Shown: positions 47,291 to 58,372 of the stretch, piece by piece
How the letters are laid out: every line of letters begins with the position of its first letter
How positions within the stretch are numbered: the stretch's first letter is position 1
Assembly: GCA_023634235.1 (NCBI GenBank)
Contig: JAMKCF010000022.1
Coordinates: 7,122,541 to 7,186,540 of the forward strand
Length of the DNA: 64,000 bases
Origin: Pisaster brevispinus
Lineage: Eukaryota > Echinodermata > Asteroidea > Forcipulatida > Asteriidae
Direction: 5' to 3'
Made by a program: the position numbers and the translations under genes
Notes under the pieces: generated by a model
The model's input: the letters and a program-made list of their open reading frames with translations, nothing else
What the model was told of the DNA's origin: nothing
Database searches by the model: none

Positions 47291-47298
47291 GCTTTCTT

Positions 47299-47343
47299 AT
47301 TTGCATAACAAAGCCCTGGGGCGTGCTACACTACCATATTTGG
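47299..47343 (-). promoter_or_regulatory. Promoter-like block: CArG box plus octamer (right)
   Basis: Minus strand CCAAATATGG (47343-47334), then GCTTTGTTATGCAAATAAG with the octamer at 47306-47299. Matches the left block, but with one octamer instead of two and a 27-bp rather than 38-bp gap. Confidence 0.5.
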
Positions 47344-47449
47344 TAATAAAAAGGACCCAACTCTAAAAAGGATGAGACTATTTATCTTGAAGGGGACGAT
47401 TAAAGATGTCTCTACCCGCAAAATGTATGAGGCGTATGACCCAACCCGC

Positions 47450-47665
47450 CAAGATTCGGATTGATTGACAACGTTGATTTTCTGAAAGAAACAATACCGG
47501 TACACCTAAAAGAGAATGGAAGACGCAAGATCAAGACTTTGTCAAGAGGTATTGAGAATTTAGACTTTATCAATTTAACCCATTCGATAATTAACACGTC
47601 TTTCGGGCGACTGAAAGTCTTTTAAAAGGGGGTAAAGAGAATTTAAAAGTTGATCACTATCAAAT
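47450..47665 (-). repeat. Outer right end of the large inverted duplication
   Basis: Reverse complement, with divergence, of 17540-17745: AGAGAATGGAAGACGCAAG, TTGAGAATTTAGAC and AGAGAATTTAAAAGTTGATC. Confidence 0.65.
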
Positions 47666-48019
47666 TATTTTTTTACTTTTTAGAGCAAAGTTGCTTAATT
47701 TCCGAAATGCCTTCGGAACAGTTTAAATATTTTTTTTAAACGGGGATATTTTCAAGTATTGTTTTTTCTTTTGCGTTCTTTCTCTGAATAATTGATTTAA
47801 TTGTAAAATGGTAATCTTTGTTAGATAAATCGTGAGGATTTCCTTTCTCCATCCATGAATAAATTAACGATTGTTTATCAGTCGATAAAATAAGCGTGAA
47901 GGGTAATTAATTATCCTGAAAAAAAAATAATACTTTACTTAACTTCCCCTGTTTATTAAGACTACAGAGGAGGACATACAACGGGAGAGGACCAAACTTT
48001 GCATGGCACCTTGATTCCT

Positions 48020-48190
48020 ATATAAATAAATGCAATACAAATATAAATAAATGCATTGAAAATATAAATAAATGCATTGAAAGTATAAATAAATGCATTG
48101 AAAATATAAATAAATGCAGTGAAAGTATAAATAAATGCACTCGCCAAAATAAATAAATGCAGAGCCAAAATAAATAAAAGCAGAGAGCCA
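48020..48190. repeat. AT-rich minisatellite, ~20-21-bp unit
   Basis: About eight copies of ATAAATAAATGCATTGAAA-like units. The same unit recurs at 48335-48412. Confidence 0.85.
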
Positions 48191-48334
48191 AAAGTTACTA
48201 AAAATAGACTGCGCGTCCTACGGCCTTTGTGAAAAGAGGGGTCGTTGAACTATCAGGCCTGTATTCGATGTTGTACTCGCGACCCAAACTTGGTTTCGTA
48301 AAGTTCATGAAAACAAAATTAACTGCTCTGGAAA

Positions 48335-48412
48335 ATATAATTAGCTGCATTGAAAATATAAATAAATGCATTGAAAATATAAATAAAAGCATTGAAAATA
48401 TAAATAAAGATG
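48335..48412. repeat. AT-rich minisatellite, second block
   Basis: Four copies of the ~20-bp ATAAATAAATGCATTGAAA-type unit, separated from the first block by unrelated sequence. Confidence 0.8.
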
Positions 48413-48687
48413 GCACTAACGGGCTTTCGTAGTACGTGGTTCTTTAGTGAGAAAACTTTTGGCGCACCCCACCCCAACCCCGCCCACCACTTTATGGTTA
48501 ACAACTCTTGAGGGCGGTACAATACGGGCAACTGATTTAGTATGTGCTCTTTTTGTGCGGACTCTTTTAATTTGTATTAACTGTTGAGGAGTCTAGGGAT
48601 ATGATCAACTTATGTTGTTTGTTTTCTACATGTGTTTTCCATTGTTGAACTTCGATTGCGAAGGAAGGGGTAAGATTAGGCCGTGTC

Positions 48688-48835
48688 CGAAACGGCGACT
48701 TCGGCTACAGCTACAGCTAGATCAGCGCGTCTGCCAGTGTTGAAGAATAGGCAGACGCGCGCGATCTAGCCGTAGCTTTCTAATTCTAGCTGTAGCCGAA
48801 GTCGCCGTTTCGGACATCCTGACATGGCCTTATTA
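48688..48835. mobile_element. Foldback MITE, family F6
   Basis: Starts AGGCCGTGTCCGAAACGGCG and ends with GCCGTTTCGGACATC..GGCCT; inner arms CTACAGCTAGATC and GATCTAGCCGTAG surround CGCGTCTGCC / GGCAGACGCG. Nearly one continuous hairpin. Relatives: 54283-54418 and a fragment at 52500-52550. Confidence 0.75.
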
Positions 48836-48885
48836 AATATTAATTATAGGGGGGTTAGTTCACTTATTTTTTTTATAGTTAGAAT

Positions 48886-48962
48886 AGTTGCGATGATCGT
48901 ACCCTCCATCCTCCTGACGGCAGACCGTCGGGAGGATGGAGGGTTACGATCATCGCAACTAG
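48886..48962. mobile_element. Foldback element, family F7, copy 1
   Basis: GTTGCGATGATCGTA, CCCTCCATCCTCC and the inverse GGAGGATGGAGGG, TACGATCATCGCAAC around GACGGCAGACCGTC. The arms are almost perfect. Copy 2 at 50085-50163. Confidence 0.8.
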
Positions 48963-49427
48963 GGTAAGAATATTAAGATCAGCGTGAAAGTGAAAGCTTC
49001 GGACGTATAGCTAGATCAGGGTGAGATGCTTTTGTCATCCTAAGGTTAAAAAAGTATTGTGTTTGTACTATTAATTTTTTAAAATTAAGTTCCAGCAGAT
49101 CATGGCTTAAATTTTCAGGGGACTTTGTCATCTGCCAATATAATGTTAAATCATTTGATCAAACCATAGACTGATAATAGAGCAAGGACGTGCAATGAAT
49201 GATTCTAAACAATCTAACCATGAACTTCCTCCATCAGATCATGTCCATGATCTACTCCATGATCTAACTAACTTAACTTTAGTAACTACAACAATAACAT
49301 GAGTCATGAGGGGCGAGGCTGAGCTGAGCCATGACTTAAAAGTTAAAAGACAAAAATCACAGAGTCATTATGTCATACATACACCAGAACCACCAAAGAG
49401 TGGTAGAGACGGTGTTACTATATGCCG

Positions 49428-49590
49428 GAAAATACCAGAAAATACCGGAGAATACCGGAAAACTACCGGAAAATACCAGAAAAATACCAGAAAAATACCA
49501 AAAAATACCGGAAAACTACCAGAAAACAACCGGAAAACTACCGGAAAATACCCGAAAACACAGAAAAATACCGGAAAACACACCACTGGG
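49428..49590 (+). repeat. ACCGGAAAA minisatellite
   Basis: Repeats of AATACCGGAAAACTACCGGA-like 10-20-bp units. The inverse array (TTTTCCGGT) lies at 49960-50058, so the two can pair. Confidence 0.85.
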
Positions 49591-49916
49591 CGCGATCGGT
49601 CAATCTGCGCTATCGACCGATCGCGCTGCGCTATTGAAAGATCTATTGTTCGCGCAGCAATCGGGCGATCGAGCAACAATCGGTCGATCGCGCAACGACT
49701 GATCGCGCTACGAATATTTATTGCGCGATCGATTGATTGTGCAGGAATGGTTTTGCGCGATCGACCGATCGTGCAGGTATGGTTTTGCGAGATCAATTGA
49801 TCGTGCAGGAATGGCTCTGCGCGATCGGCCGATTGTGCAGGAATGGTTTTGCGCGATCGGCCGATTGTGCAGGAATGGTTTTGCGCGATCGGCCGATTGT
49901 GCAGGAGTGGTTTTGC
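49590..49916 (+). repeat. 32-bp tandem repeat rich in GCGATCG
   Basis: Unit 'GTGCAGGAATGGTTTTGC' plus 'GCGATCGGCCGATT', about six copies in 49735-49916, preceded by more degenerate GCGATCG motifs from 49590. Several frames stay open across it because the unit lacks stops and 32 is not a multiple of three; this is not evidence of coding. Confidence 0.85.
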
Positions 49917-49959
49917 ATACACTGACAAGCTCAAGTCAAAGTATATTTTTAGTTTTCAG

Positions 49960-50058
49960 AGTATTTACCGTAGTTTTCCGGTATTTTCCTGTATTTTCCG
50001 GTGTTTTCCGGTAGTTTTCTGGTATTTTCCGGTATTTTCCGGTATTTTCCGGTATATA
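49960..50058 (-). repeat. ACCGGAAAA minisatellite, inverted block
   Basis: GTATTTTCCGGT / GTAGTTTTCCGG units; the reverse orientation of 49428-49590. Confidence 0.85.
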
Positions 50059-50084
50059 GTATCACCCTGGTAGAGACTACATGT

Positions 50085-50163
50085 TGTTGCGATGATCGTA
50101 ACACTCCATCCTCCATCCTCCCGACTGTCGGGAGGATGGAGGGTTACGATCATCGCAACTAGG
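50085..50163. mobile_element. Foldback element, family F7, copy 2
   Basis: Same ends and arms as 48886-48962, with centre CCCGACTGTCGGG and a small extra CTCCATC repeat in one arm. Confidence 0.8.
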
Positions 50164-50919
50164 TAGAGACCAAAATTTGATCTCGATTAGTGCAGAGACG
50201 ATGTCCTGAATTTCATCTTTGACGAGCGAGAGGGCAACATTTTCTATATAAAATAATCATCTTGTAAACTGCACTTCCTATTTCATTGATTTTAAAGACG
50301 TTTTTAATTTTTATTTAGTCAAGTGGTTAGTTTTAGGTGTTCACCCTTTCTATATTTTTGATGACCCCCCTCCCCCCCAAAAAAACCCAAAACAACAACT
50401 ATTAATTGTTTTAATCACATCTTTTGCTTAGATGCGATGATTGTAACCCTCAATCCATGATTGTGTTGGGCCAAGATAAGGTTAAAATTAAAATTTGTGC
50501 CATTATATAAAAAAGTTTCGAACTAACCATGCGAACACTGTCACTCTGAAACACTTGTGACAATCTGGAACTAGTTAGTTAGTTGTTTTACAGTGGGCCT
50601 ACTCTCTTAGAAGTAAAACTATATTATATGATATTCATGCATTCTGCCATATTTTATGAAGTTCATGCATCCTGCCATCGTCTCCATTTGTGGAGACGAT
50701 AGCAAAACGAACCTCATCATAGTTCTAGGAGTAGTTTTGACCAGTTCTACCCAAGTCTCCCCATTCTCAAAGATACCAAATTTACCACCCAATCAGTGTT
50801 CCTTGTGTAATGTGTTCTTGCTGTTTATGTTTTCTTGTTTGTAGTTGTTGTCTTTCGTGTGAACTTCTTTTTCAGGATTATGTTATTTGCTTAATCAATC
50901 CAGCTACATGTAGTTTGAG

Positions 50920-53590
50920 ATGTCTGATCAGAAGTCTAAAGGAAAGAAGAGATCCAAGGCCTTCTATGTGCAAGGAGGTTCGGCCAATAAGCGAGGTCGC
51001 CGAGACACCTTCCTCGATGTTGGTATGACGGGGTTTATATTGACTTGTAACCGTGGCGAGCAGCCCTGCATTAGAGAGGCACACTGCTTACTGGGGGAGT
51101 ACGCTGACAAGCTGTATGGCCCAGAGAAGATGGACGCTGGTGGTAGTGGTTTGTCAGACACTGGTGAGGATTAAGGAATGAGAGTTCCGTTGGTATGATT
51201 GGGGTCGATTTGTAATTGGGATTATAGGTTGTTTTCTATTCTGAGCATGCACACCGATAGTTGCAATAATCCTAACCTGACATGCCTGAGGAGAGGATCT
51301 AGGATTCGTGACTCTGGATCCTCCAGGGTCATAAAATGAATGGTTGCTTATCTTATTGGCAAATAATACTGTGAGTAGAATGTTTAAATGCATGTGATCA
51401 GTTTTGAAAAGATATTCTGTTTGTTCTAAAAAGTACAACTTATTATATTCTGAACTTATCTTTTTCAAACTTTCTCTCTCTAAGAGTCTAATTCTGATCC
51501 AGATGACATTGAGGCAAGTCTAGAGAAAGAAGTGGCCCAGATAAAGCAGAAACGTGCGCAGAAAGAAACGCGATTTGAGGCAGTCAATAGCGGTGCCAAG
51601 AATGTTGTCTTCATGAGAACCAAGGTACATGTATGTTAAGTGGTATAATGATTGACCCTGTGTTGAACCTTTCAAATTCCTTTGCTTAATTTTCATGGAA
51701 TGTGATGGAGTCTGAAGGATTTGAATTGCAGTTGAGTTACTGAAGGACTTTGACAGTTAAGAGTCTGGAGTTCAGCGGCCCCTTTTGGCCCAAGATGACC
51801 AAGTGGGCCATTATAGCAATTGACCCTAAATCCTTGGGCCTTTTTGCCTACAAGTGACCTCAATCCTCCAATACCCTCTCCTATGTCAATGTAACTCTTC
51901 ACCATATCGTTTGGACTTGGGATAAGATTGAAATGCCTAACCCTGTGATAAGCAATTTAGGCCTACAGCCCTCATGCCTTCTGAATCCTTCATTTCGATA
52001 AAGAGGATATAGAAGGATTTGGGAGGGTAAGGTTTAATGTCCCCTATCCACTAGCTGCAAGTCCATACATCTCCCTGCAGGCTAGAGCCAGAGTTTTCCT
52101 CGTCTCGACCTTAATTTCCTTCAAAGTGGATGTAAGCTGGGAGACAGTCTGGTTTTCTTACAGGGAATTGTCTCTTACTTCTCATTGTACATACCCCAAT
52201 AGTTACCCCTATCAGGCATACCACCATAATCAGAGTCGTCAGTTTGGGCGTTGAGTTTCCATTAGGTACTGAACTTCTTTTTTAGAGTGAGGAAGAATCC
52301 TAATAAATAACCTAAAAGAGTTGCAGCTTAAGTCTTTTGTAAGATGGATAATTCCAAGCATTCATTGATTTTCTGAACTCTGTGCCTCCAGGCATTACCA
52401 AATCTAACAAAGATTTATTTATGTCGGTTCCAGCTCCAGATATGGCTGGGTCGCTGCGTCACTTGCACCATGTGTTTAAGTTATAGGATGTCCTTAGCAA
52501 CAGTCATAGCCGTAGCTGTAGCTGCCAATTCGGATAAAGCCGAAGTTCTTTTCTTTTTAAAGGCAGCACAGTTTCAGTTGACTTCATTGATACTTTGAGG
52601 ACAAAAATAAGTTGAACCATGTATATACAAATACAGTCGACTCTCGTTATAAACAAGAATGCTGGGACTGTCCAAATTACCTCTTTATAAATAAACATTG
52701 TTATAAGAGGACAGCAAAGCAAAGAAACACAAAGCTGAAGTGAGATTCATCTTTTCAGACTATACTCTTTATAACAGTACATGTACCTCTTTATAAAAGT
52801 GCTCTTTATATCAAGGGTTGACTGTATGTTGACAATGTAAGAAAGAATCCTCGAGTAAGTTAAGTGCACCTACATGTATTTGAATTGTTATTCTTTGTAC
52901 TTCTGTTTGCAGACTTTACCTGATCCAACTGAGTTAGTTCACCACTTGCTGACAGATATAGCGACAACCCAGACTTCCAAATCATGCCACATTATCCGTA
53001 TGCTTCCAGTGAACTTAACTTGTCGTGCCACCACAGACGATATATCAAAGCATGTCCCAGCATTCTTCCATCCCTACTTCCATGCAGAGGGAGTGAAACC
53101 AACGACATTCGCCGTCAAGATTAAAATTAGAAATAACAATGCTGTTCAAAGAGATGACGTCATCAAACTCATCGCTGGTATTGTAATGGGAAAAGAAATC
53201 GCTCACAAAGTCCATCTGGACGATCCCGAACTGGCGGTCATTGTTGAGATCATAAGAAATGTCTGTTGCCTTAGTGTCGTGAGGGACTTCAATAAGTTGA
53301 AGAGGTACAACTTGCATGAGGTTGTCATTAATGGAGGGACTGCGGCACCAGGCAGGAGTGCCAAGAAAGGTTCACCCAATGAAGGAGGTACAGATCAGGA
53401 CACTCTGAATGCTGATGAATCAGTACATCAGACAGACAGTGCCAAGGATGTAAGCAGTGAGCAGAAATTAACCACGGGTGAAAATGTCATCCAGTGTGAT
53501 GACCAGAGACAGGAAGAAATCGATATAAGGCGGGAAAATGATGTTGAATTAGTTAATAATGATCAGACACAAGAAGAGGACAAAGCTTGA
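50920..53590 (+). CDS. THUMPD1: THUMP domain-containing protein 1 (tRNA acetylation adaptor), complete
   Basis: Three coding exons, 50920-51163, 51485-51624 and 52913-53590 (TGA), give a 353-residue protein, the length I recall for the human protein. THUMPD1 (yeast Tan1) binds tRNA through its THUMP domain and helps NAT10 make N4-acetylcytidine in tRNA-Ser and tRNA-Leu (established knowledge). Matching landmarks: basic start (MSDQKSKGKKRSK), G-F-I-L-T-C-N near 46-52, Y-G-P-E-K near 74-78, the acidic E-S-N-S-D-P-D-D, S-G-A-K-N-V-V-F-M-R-T near 117, I-R-M-L-P-V in the THUMP fold, the R-N-N-N loop, I-A-G-I-V and V-E-I-I-R-N-V-C-C-L-S-V-V. The tail is acidic and low-complexity. An in-frame TAG at 50911 supports this start. 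CTTCTTTTTCAG at 50864-50875 could be the acceptor of an exon with an upstream noncoding exon. The first-intron acceptor at 51484 is chosen because the alternative gives an immediate stop. Confidence 0.95.
52500..52550. mobile_element. Fragment of foldback family F6
   Basis: AGCCGTAGCTGTAGCTGCC and AATTCGGATAAAGCCG match one arm of the 54283-54418 element; lies in THUMPD1 intron 2. Confidence 0.5.
52632..52827. mobile_element. Tigger/pogo-like MITE
   Basis: Starts TACAGTCGACTCTCGTTATA and ends TATCAAGGGTTGACTGTA. Internal CTCTTTATAA phrases face each other. TA at each edge fits a TA target site. Lies in THUMPD1 intron 2; diverged relative at 15892-16065. Confidence 0.7.
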
Positions 53591-54031
53591 TGAGATTCCT
53601 ATGTAACTTCATACAGTTAATGAACCTAAGTTCAGCTTCATCATCGAATAATGCTGCACTTTTGTTCCAATTTGTGGCGCCCCATGCCAAAATCAGGCAG
53701 TTCTAAACAGACAACTGAAACATCAGCCATCATGTCAATGAGATATAATGTCTTAAACATTCTATATGTTGAGAAAAATACTTAATAGGGCCTAATTAGG
53801 TGTTATTAAAGCTCTAATTCTCATAAACATGTATTCAGCGTTCTTCTTTAATACTGGTCCACTGGCCAAAAGCCAATTAAACAATTCTCTTCAAGTGGTC
53901 CAGCTTGCTAGTTCAGTGTTGAACAAAATCTCTATTTTATATGAAATATGTACTTGGGAAAAAAGTTGGTGGACAAGTCATGCTGGATAATCACTGAAAA
54001 GTTATGGGCAAACCCTGATACTTCATGAGCA

Positions 54032-54037
54032 AATAAA
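54032..54037 (+). terminator. Candidate THUMPD1 polyadenylation signal
   Basis: AATAAA about 440 bases after the stop; the next AATAAA is near 54641. Which is used is unknown. Confidence 0.45.
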
Positions 54038-54282
54038 ACCAGTTTGAGTTTTGTAAGGAAGTGCCTGGTTTTGGATTTGGATACTCTCATTTGTTCAAAA
54101 GTTGATCTCTTTTCTCAGCTCATTTGGTTACCAGACAACAACAATACTACTACAGGATTTAAACATGACCCTTATGCTCTGTGACCACATTTTATGTTCG
54201 TTCCCTGAATGTCAAAGCCATCTTGAATGCTAATTTCTAATGTTAAATAAGGGGACTGACTATTTTTCCCTTCTAGTCACAG

Positions 54283-54418
54283 GCCGTGTCCGGATTGGCG
54301 GCTACAGCTATGGCTACGGCTAGATTTCTGCGTCATCATGCGTTAAAGTATAGGACATCCTTAGCAACATCCTTAGCAGCAGTTGTAGCTGTAGCCGACA
54401 ATTCGGATACGGCCTCAT
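54283..54418. mobile_element. Foldback MITE, family F6, copy 2
   Basis: AGGCCGTGTCCGGATTGGCG and CAATTCGGATACGGCCT ends, with GCTACAGCTATGGCTACGGC inside. Confidence 0.7.
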
Positions 54419-55039
54419 TTTGGTGACAACCATCGCCAGCAAAACTGCACCTGTGTTTTCTTTTCAAACCTACTTTGAATTTTACCACCAGTGCGGTTGC
54501 TCCATTACAGGAGGATTTCACCTCTTCGGGACGTAATCCCCCATTTGTACTTATCATAATACATTTAGTATATTACAGTGATTATTTAACTACATGTTAC
54601 TAATTAATCTTGGTTATACTTATGTTGCACACATGGAAATAAACCAAAATTCAAACAAACAAACTTCTCAAGTTTTATCAATCTTTATTTGCTCTATAGC
54701 GATATCTATGAAGTAATACTGACCCCCAACCCTTTCACTCAAACCTAATAAAGACAGAAATTTACCATTGCACAAGCTTATTCAAGGTTGTAAAATACCT
54801 GGTTACAGGAAGTGCATTGTACTTTGACCGTGACACATGAGTACTCGCCTGCCTTAGTCATGACGTTGAAACTTTGAAACTTACTTCCTCATTCAGTCAT
54901 GCTGTACTCATCTAAGCCACAGTAAGTCAAGAAATGACATGTACTTTTTTGTACGGTCAGGGGTTTTAAAAATAAAACTCTTCAATTGATTTTAGTTTTA
55001 AAACATGTTTTCACTTGCCTCTTTAATCAACATAATCAA

Positions 55040-55255
55040 AAACCTTTGGGAAAAGAATTTGCCTCCAAAGTCAACCTGGACAATCCCAAATTGGCAGCTT
55101 GAGATCATAAGAAAAAATTTGCTGCCGTAGTGTCATCAGGAAATTCAATGAGTTGAAGATGTATATAAACAAAGACAAAGACCACAACTTGGATGAGTAT
55201 GTCAGTAATAGAGGGTCTGCAGCACCAGGCAGGAGTGCTAGGAATAAGAGACACA
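55040..55255 (+). pseudogene. Partial THUMPD1 pseudogene (last-exon fragment)
   Basis: Matches THUMPD1 53190-53360 in order: GGAAAAGAA, AAAGTC.A.CTGGAC.ATCCC, GAGATCATAAGAAA, AATGAGTTGAAGA versus AATAAGTTGAAGA, and GCACCAGGCAGGAGTGC. It has a deletion in the V-I-V-E-I-I segment, stops, and a ~20-base insertion before the AACTTG.ATGAG part. It is a dead segmental copy about 1.5 kb downstream of the gene. No poly(A) is visible, so a retrocopy is not shown. Confidence 0.8.
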
Positions 55256-55781
55256 AATCAAGAGAATCCAAATGTATATTTGTGATGTGTTCATGACAAA
55301 TCTGACCGAACTGGGCAAAAGGTCCATATCTAGGAAAATCCAAATTGTTCCACTTATTAGTACCCCATAAATGTTGGTTCAATTCATCCCATTTGCTTTT
55401 ACTACTTCTACAAATTCATCAGCCCGGGTAAGCAATGATGGATGCAAAGATTGGTCACCTTTATCAGACATGCAGTCCCAACTTGAAGTGCTCTCATCTG
55501 AGAAAACTATGACTCACTGTGCAAAACAACAAGCATACTTATTTGTACAACGTACACAGCAAAATATAGAAAAACAAAAGTAGTAGAAAATCAACTGTTC
55601 TCACATACAATTTTGCACCTAGTTTATTCTATAAACCTCATGATAATGAAATTTGATGAAATATACTTTACCAAGCTATCATTGGACTTCGACCATCATT
55701 TAAAAAAGAAGGAATAAACAAGTGTAAAATTCAAAATGTAAAAAACAAGATTTATCTTTGAGGTGGAGTTGAGAAAATTTG

Positions 55782-55914
55782 GACCGAGACTTTGGTTCTA
55801 AATAAGTAACTCTTGGGAACTCTTGACACGTTTAAGGGAAGAACATTGGACCGAGACTTTGGTTCTAAATAAGTAACTCTTGGGAACTCTTGACACGTTA
55901 AAGGGAAGAACATT
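55782..55914 (+). repeat. Two near-identical ~66-bp direct repeats
   Basis: TTGGACCGAGACTTTGGTTC through GGGAAGAACATTGG occurs twice in tandem, directly before the LINE fragment. Confidence 0.85.
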
Positions 55915-56212
55915 GGTCAAAGTCTACATCCAAGCAGCATGGCTATATCAACAAACCAAGCCACAAGCCTGGCAGCAAACCTGCCCAGAGCAGCTTTGGT
56001 GCCGATTAAACAGGTGCCATACTGGTCATGGTCAATTCTGGGCAAACATGCTCCGGATGGTCTTGATTGCTAGTCCAGCCTGTGAGTGTGGAGCTGCCCA
56101 CATCACCAGTGACTGCATTTGTCACAGTTGCCCTGGCGAGCAGTACCTAAAGGAGCTAGACAGTCTGGCCACACAATGGCTAATTGACGCCAATTGTATT
56201 AATATATGGTAG
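55900..56212 (+). mobile_element. Non-LTR retrotransposon 3' ORF fragment
   Basis: An open frame of about 100 residues has L-N-R-C-H-T-G-H-G-Q-F near 44-54, then P-A-C-E-C-G-A and H-S-C-P-G. This fits the LINE ORF end 'LR(T)GHG..L.R.G....P.C.CG....H.L..CP'. Only the C-terminal part remains; no reverse transcriptase core is upstream. Confidence 0.65.
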
Positions 56213-56639
56213 TTTAATATGAGATGTGCATAACTCTTGAACTAAATAATGCATAACCTCTTCATTTCTTTTTAAGTTTCTTTTGATTTATTTCATAAAA
56301 CCATTTGCATTACACTACATAGTGAAAGGCCTGAGTATAACATAAATTATTCTCCTGAAACTTCATTCTTGCACTTTGAGAAAAGTTGAGTGACAGCCAC
56401 AGCGAATGAAGCCATGGCTTCCATGCCATACAATGCAATTACAGGCCTGTCACATCATAATTTGTGCATGTTTTTTGGAAATGCAAAGTTAAAAGTGATT
56501 GTTGTGACATGAAATTACATCAAAATCAACACCCATGCTTTGCCAGATTTTGATGAATTCATGTACTGCAATAGGGAAGAAAACTTTCTTTCTGTACCAC
56601 ATGGCAATACCCACTATGTTTACATTAGCCCCATGCTAG

Positions 56640-56812
56640 AAACAGGCAAACATGATATCTACTTGGCCAAATTTGAAACAAGCTAAGCAATTTTGTTAAC
56701 CATAGAAATAATTAACCAGCCACATTTCGCAACTGGCATCCTGCTTATATTTTTGCTTCCCAGAGGATTGTGTGCTGCCAATCTGTTTAAGCAGCTCTAT
56801 GAAATTGGGCCA
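56640..56812. mobile_element. TIR MITE, family F2 (one end clear)
   Basis: Right end GCAGCTCTATGAAATTGGGCC is intact; the left end is degraded. Confidence 0.6.
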
Positions 56813-57267
56813 AGCAAATTGATCAAGCTCTCTTTACAGTGAGAACAGAGAATGGTGTGAATCATAAATTGACCCCTTGCATTGGCTGACATTGTTGAGG
56901 TAAAATAATAGAAACATTCACACGCGTACACGCCTCGCACAACTCTTAGCCAACGATAGGTCTTCATTGACCTCACTGAGGGCGCTGCTTGGGCTTCTGA
57001 CGTCATAAGCAAGGGGTCTATTAATAATAACTATAAAGTTATCACAGATGTCCACATGTAAATATTAGCATGTACAATTTATTGATAACCGTTGCAACAG
57101 TCCCTTACCAAATCCTTGTCATAGTTTTGTCTGATGTTGAAGGGTATGCTACCAATAATTGCCCTGGGCCAGGTGTACCATTGTTATATGAGTCCAAACA
57201 TTATGGTATTGGACTACCATAGGCCGAAGGATAATGGCGACTTAGGAGTGTCTCCAGCCAAAAACAT

Positions 57268-57380
57268 TAGGGTTGCGTTTTGGCGGTCATGACCAATAAC
57301 TGTTTCTGTATCGGCAAGTGATCAACAAATGGCCAATTCAACTGCAACAGTTATTGGTTATGACTGCCAAAACGCACCCC
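57268..57380. mobile_element. TIR MITE with 34-bp ends
   Basis: TAGGGTTGCGTTTTGGCGGT and CATGACCAATAACTG are mirrored by CAGTTATTGGTTATG and ACTGCCAAAACGCACCCCT, around 44 bp of unique centre. Confidence 0.8.
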
Positions 57381-58299
57381 TGTTGGGTTTTAAAGATTAT
57401 CCTGACAAAGACACTTTCTGTACATTGGGCATATTAAACCCTGTTGGTATATATTGTGTAGGCACATGGTTCCAAATAATTGTCTATAAAACATTTAATC
57501 TCAAATCTCAACAAAATATACAACAGACCCATAGCAAATGACATCATCAAATACTGCCCCTCCAATGTAAGCAGACTTGTCAAATGTTCTTAATTGACTC
57601 ATTTGGAAAATGAATTTTGAACCACAAACCTTTACTTTAGATTTTCTGTGTGATAAGACACACAATTTATAAAAAAAACCTTATCAACCCCCTACTGCCT
57701 TACCATTGCTATCACCCACTGTTATTTTGAATGACAGATAAACAAGGCCAGCCTGTAATATGATATCATTTGAGGAATGCATCACAGTGCACAAAAAAAG
57801 TTGATTCTGTGCAGACCTATGCCACCATGCATAACACGTGCAGTTGAATGGTTTCAAATGGTCAGTCAACTCAATTGAAAATGTCACCAAGAGTAGGAGG
57901 GTTAATAGTGATCTTTTAGTAATACTTGCTAATCACTGCACATTGGTACAAATATAAAACAGTTAATACACCAGGAATAATAAACATGTAACAGTACTGC
58001 ACTTAAAATACAACCATATAAAAAATTAAATTTCTAATAGAATCTTGACATATCCATGAGAAAAAGTCTGTTAAAAAGAGTTTTTATAATCATAGGTTGC
58101 TTTCAGACGACATGCTCTTAGAAGGTAAACCAATTATTTGTCAGAATAACTTGAGAGCTTAAAAGCCCATCTGTTTTATCAAATGTTTCAAAGACAGGTT
58201 GCATCCCTGACAGCAACATCGCTTAAATCTACCACCCTTCTTATTTTCTGTTATTTTCACTCAACTATTGAAGAAGTTGTGACACCTGGGGTCGATTTC

Positions 58300-58372
58300 A
58301 CAAAACCCGTCCTAACTTAGGACTAGTCCTAGGCAATGCTAGGAGATAGGACTAGTCCTAAGTTAAGACCAG
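58300..58372. mobile_element. Short foldback element
   Basis: GTCCTAACTTAGGACTAGTC and GACTAGTCCTAAGTTAAGAC face each other around CTAGGCAATGCTAGGAG. Confidence 0.7.

Larger units (their letters stand above)
34106..47295 (-). ncRNA. Candidate noncoding multi-exon unit, right arm, pointing at the palindrome centre
   Basis: Read on the minus strand: first exon 47290-47097, then cassettes 43355-43251 (A), 42415-42321 (A), 41731-41628 (A), 40891-40776 (B), 38393-38297 (A), 37852-37745 (B), 36176-36058 (B-like) and 34325-34195 (B2). All have pyrimidine-tract AG and GT donors in this direction. The order and content match the left unit with extra A and B copies. Together the two units converge on 31 kb. 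Noncoding because stops interrupt most copies; the one open copy (41628-41731) is not matched by an open frame in its neighbours. No transcript evidence is available here. Confidence 0.5.

Noticed and set aside
47088..47306. 72-codon frame in the right first exon as a conserved small protein
   Set aside because: The left homologue stops after about 19 codons and the residues after the first six do not match.
49306..49934. Long open frames (164 and 188 codons) on both strands
   Set aside because: They run through 10-32-bp tandem repeats that happen to lack stops; the predicted peptides are only translated repeat units.
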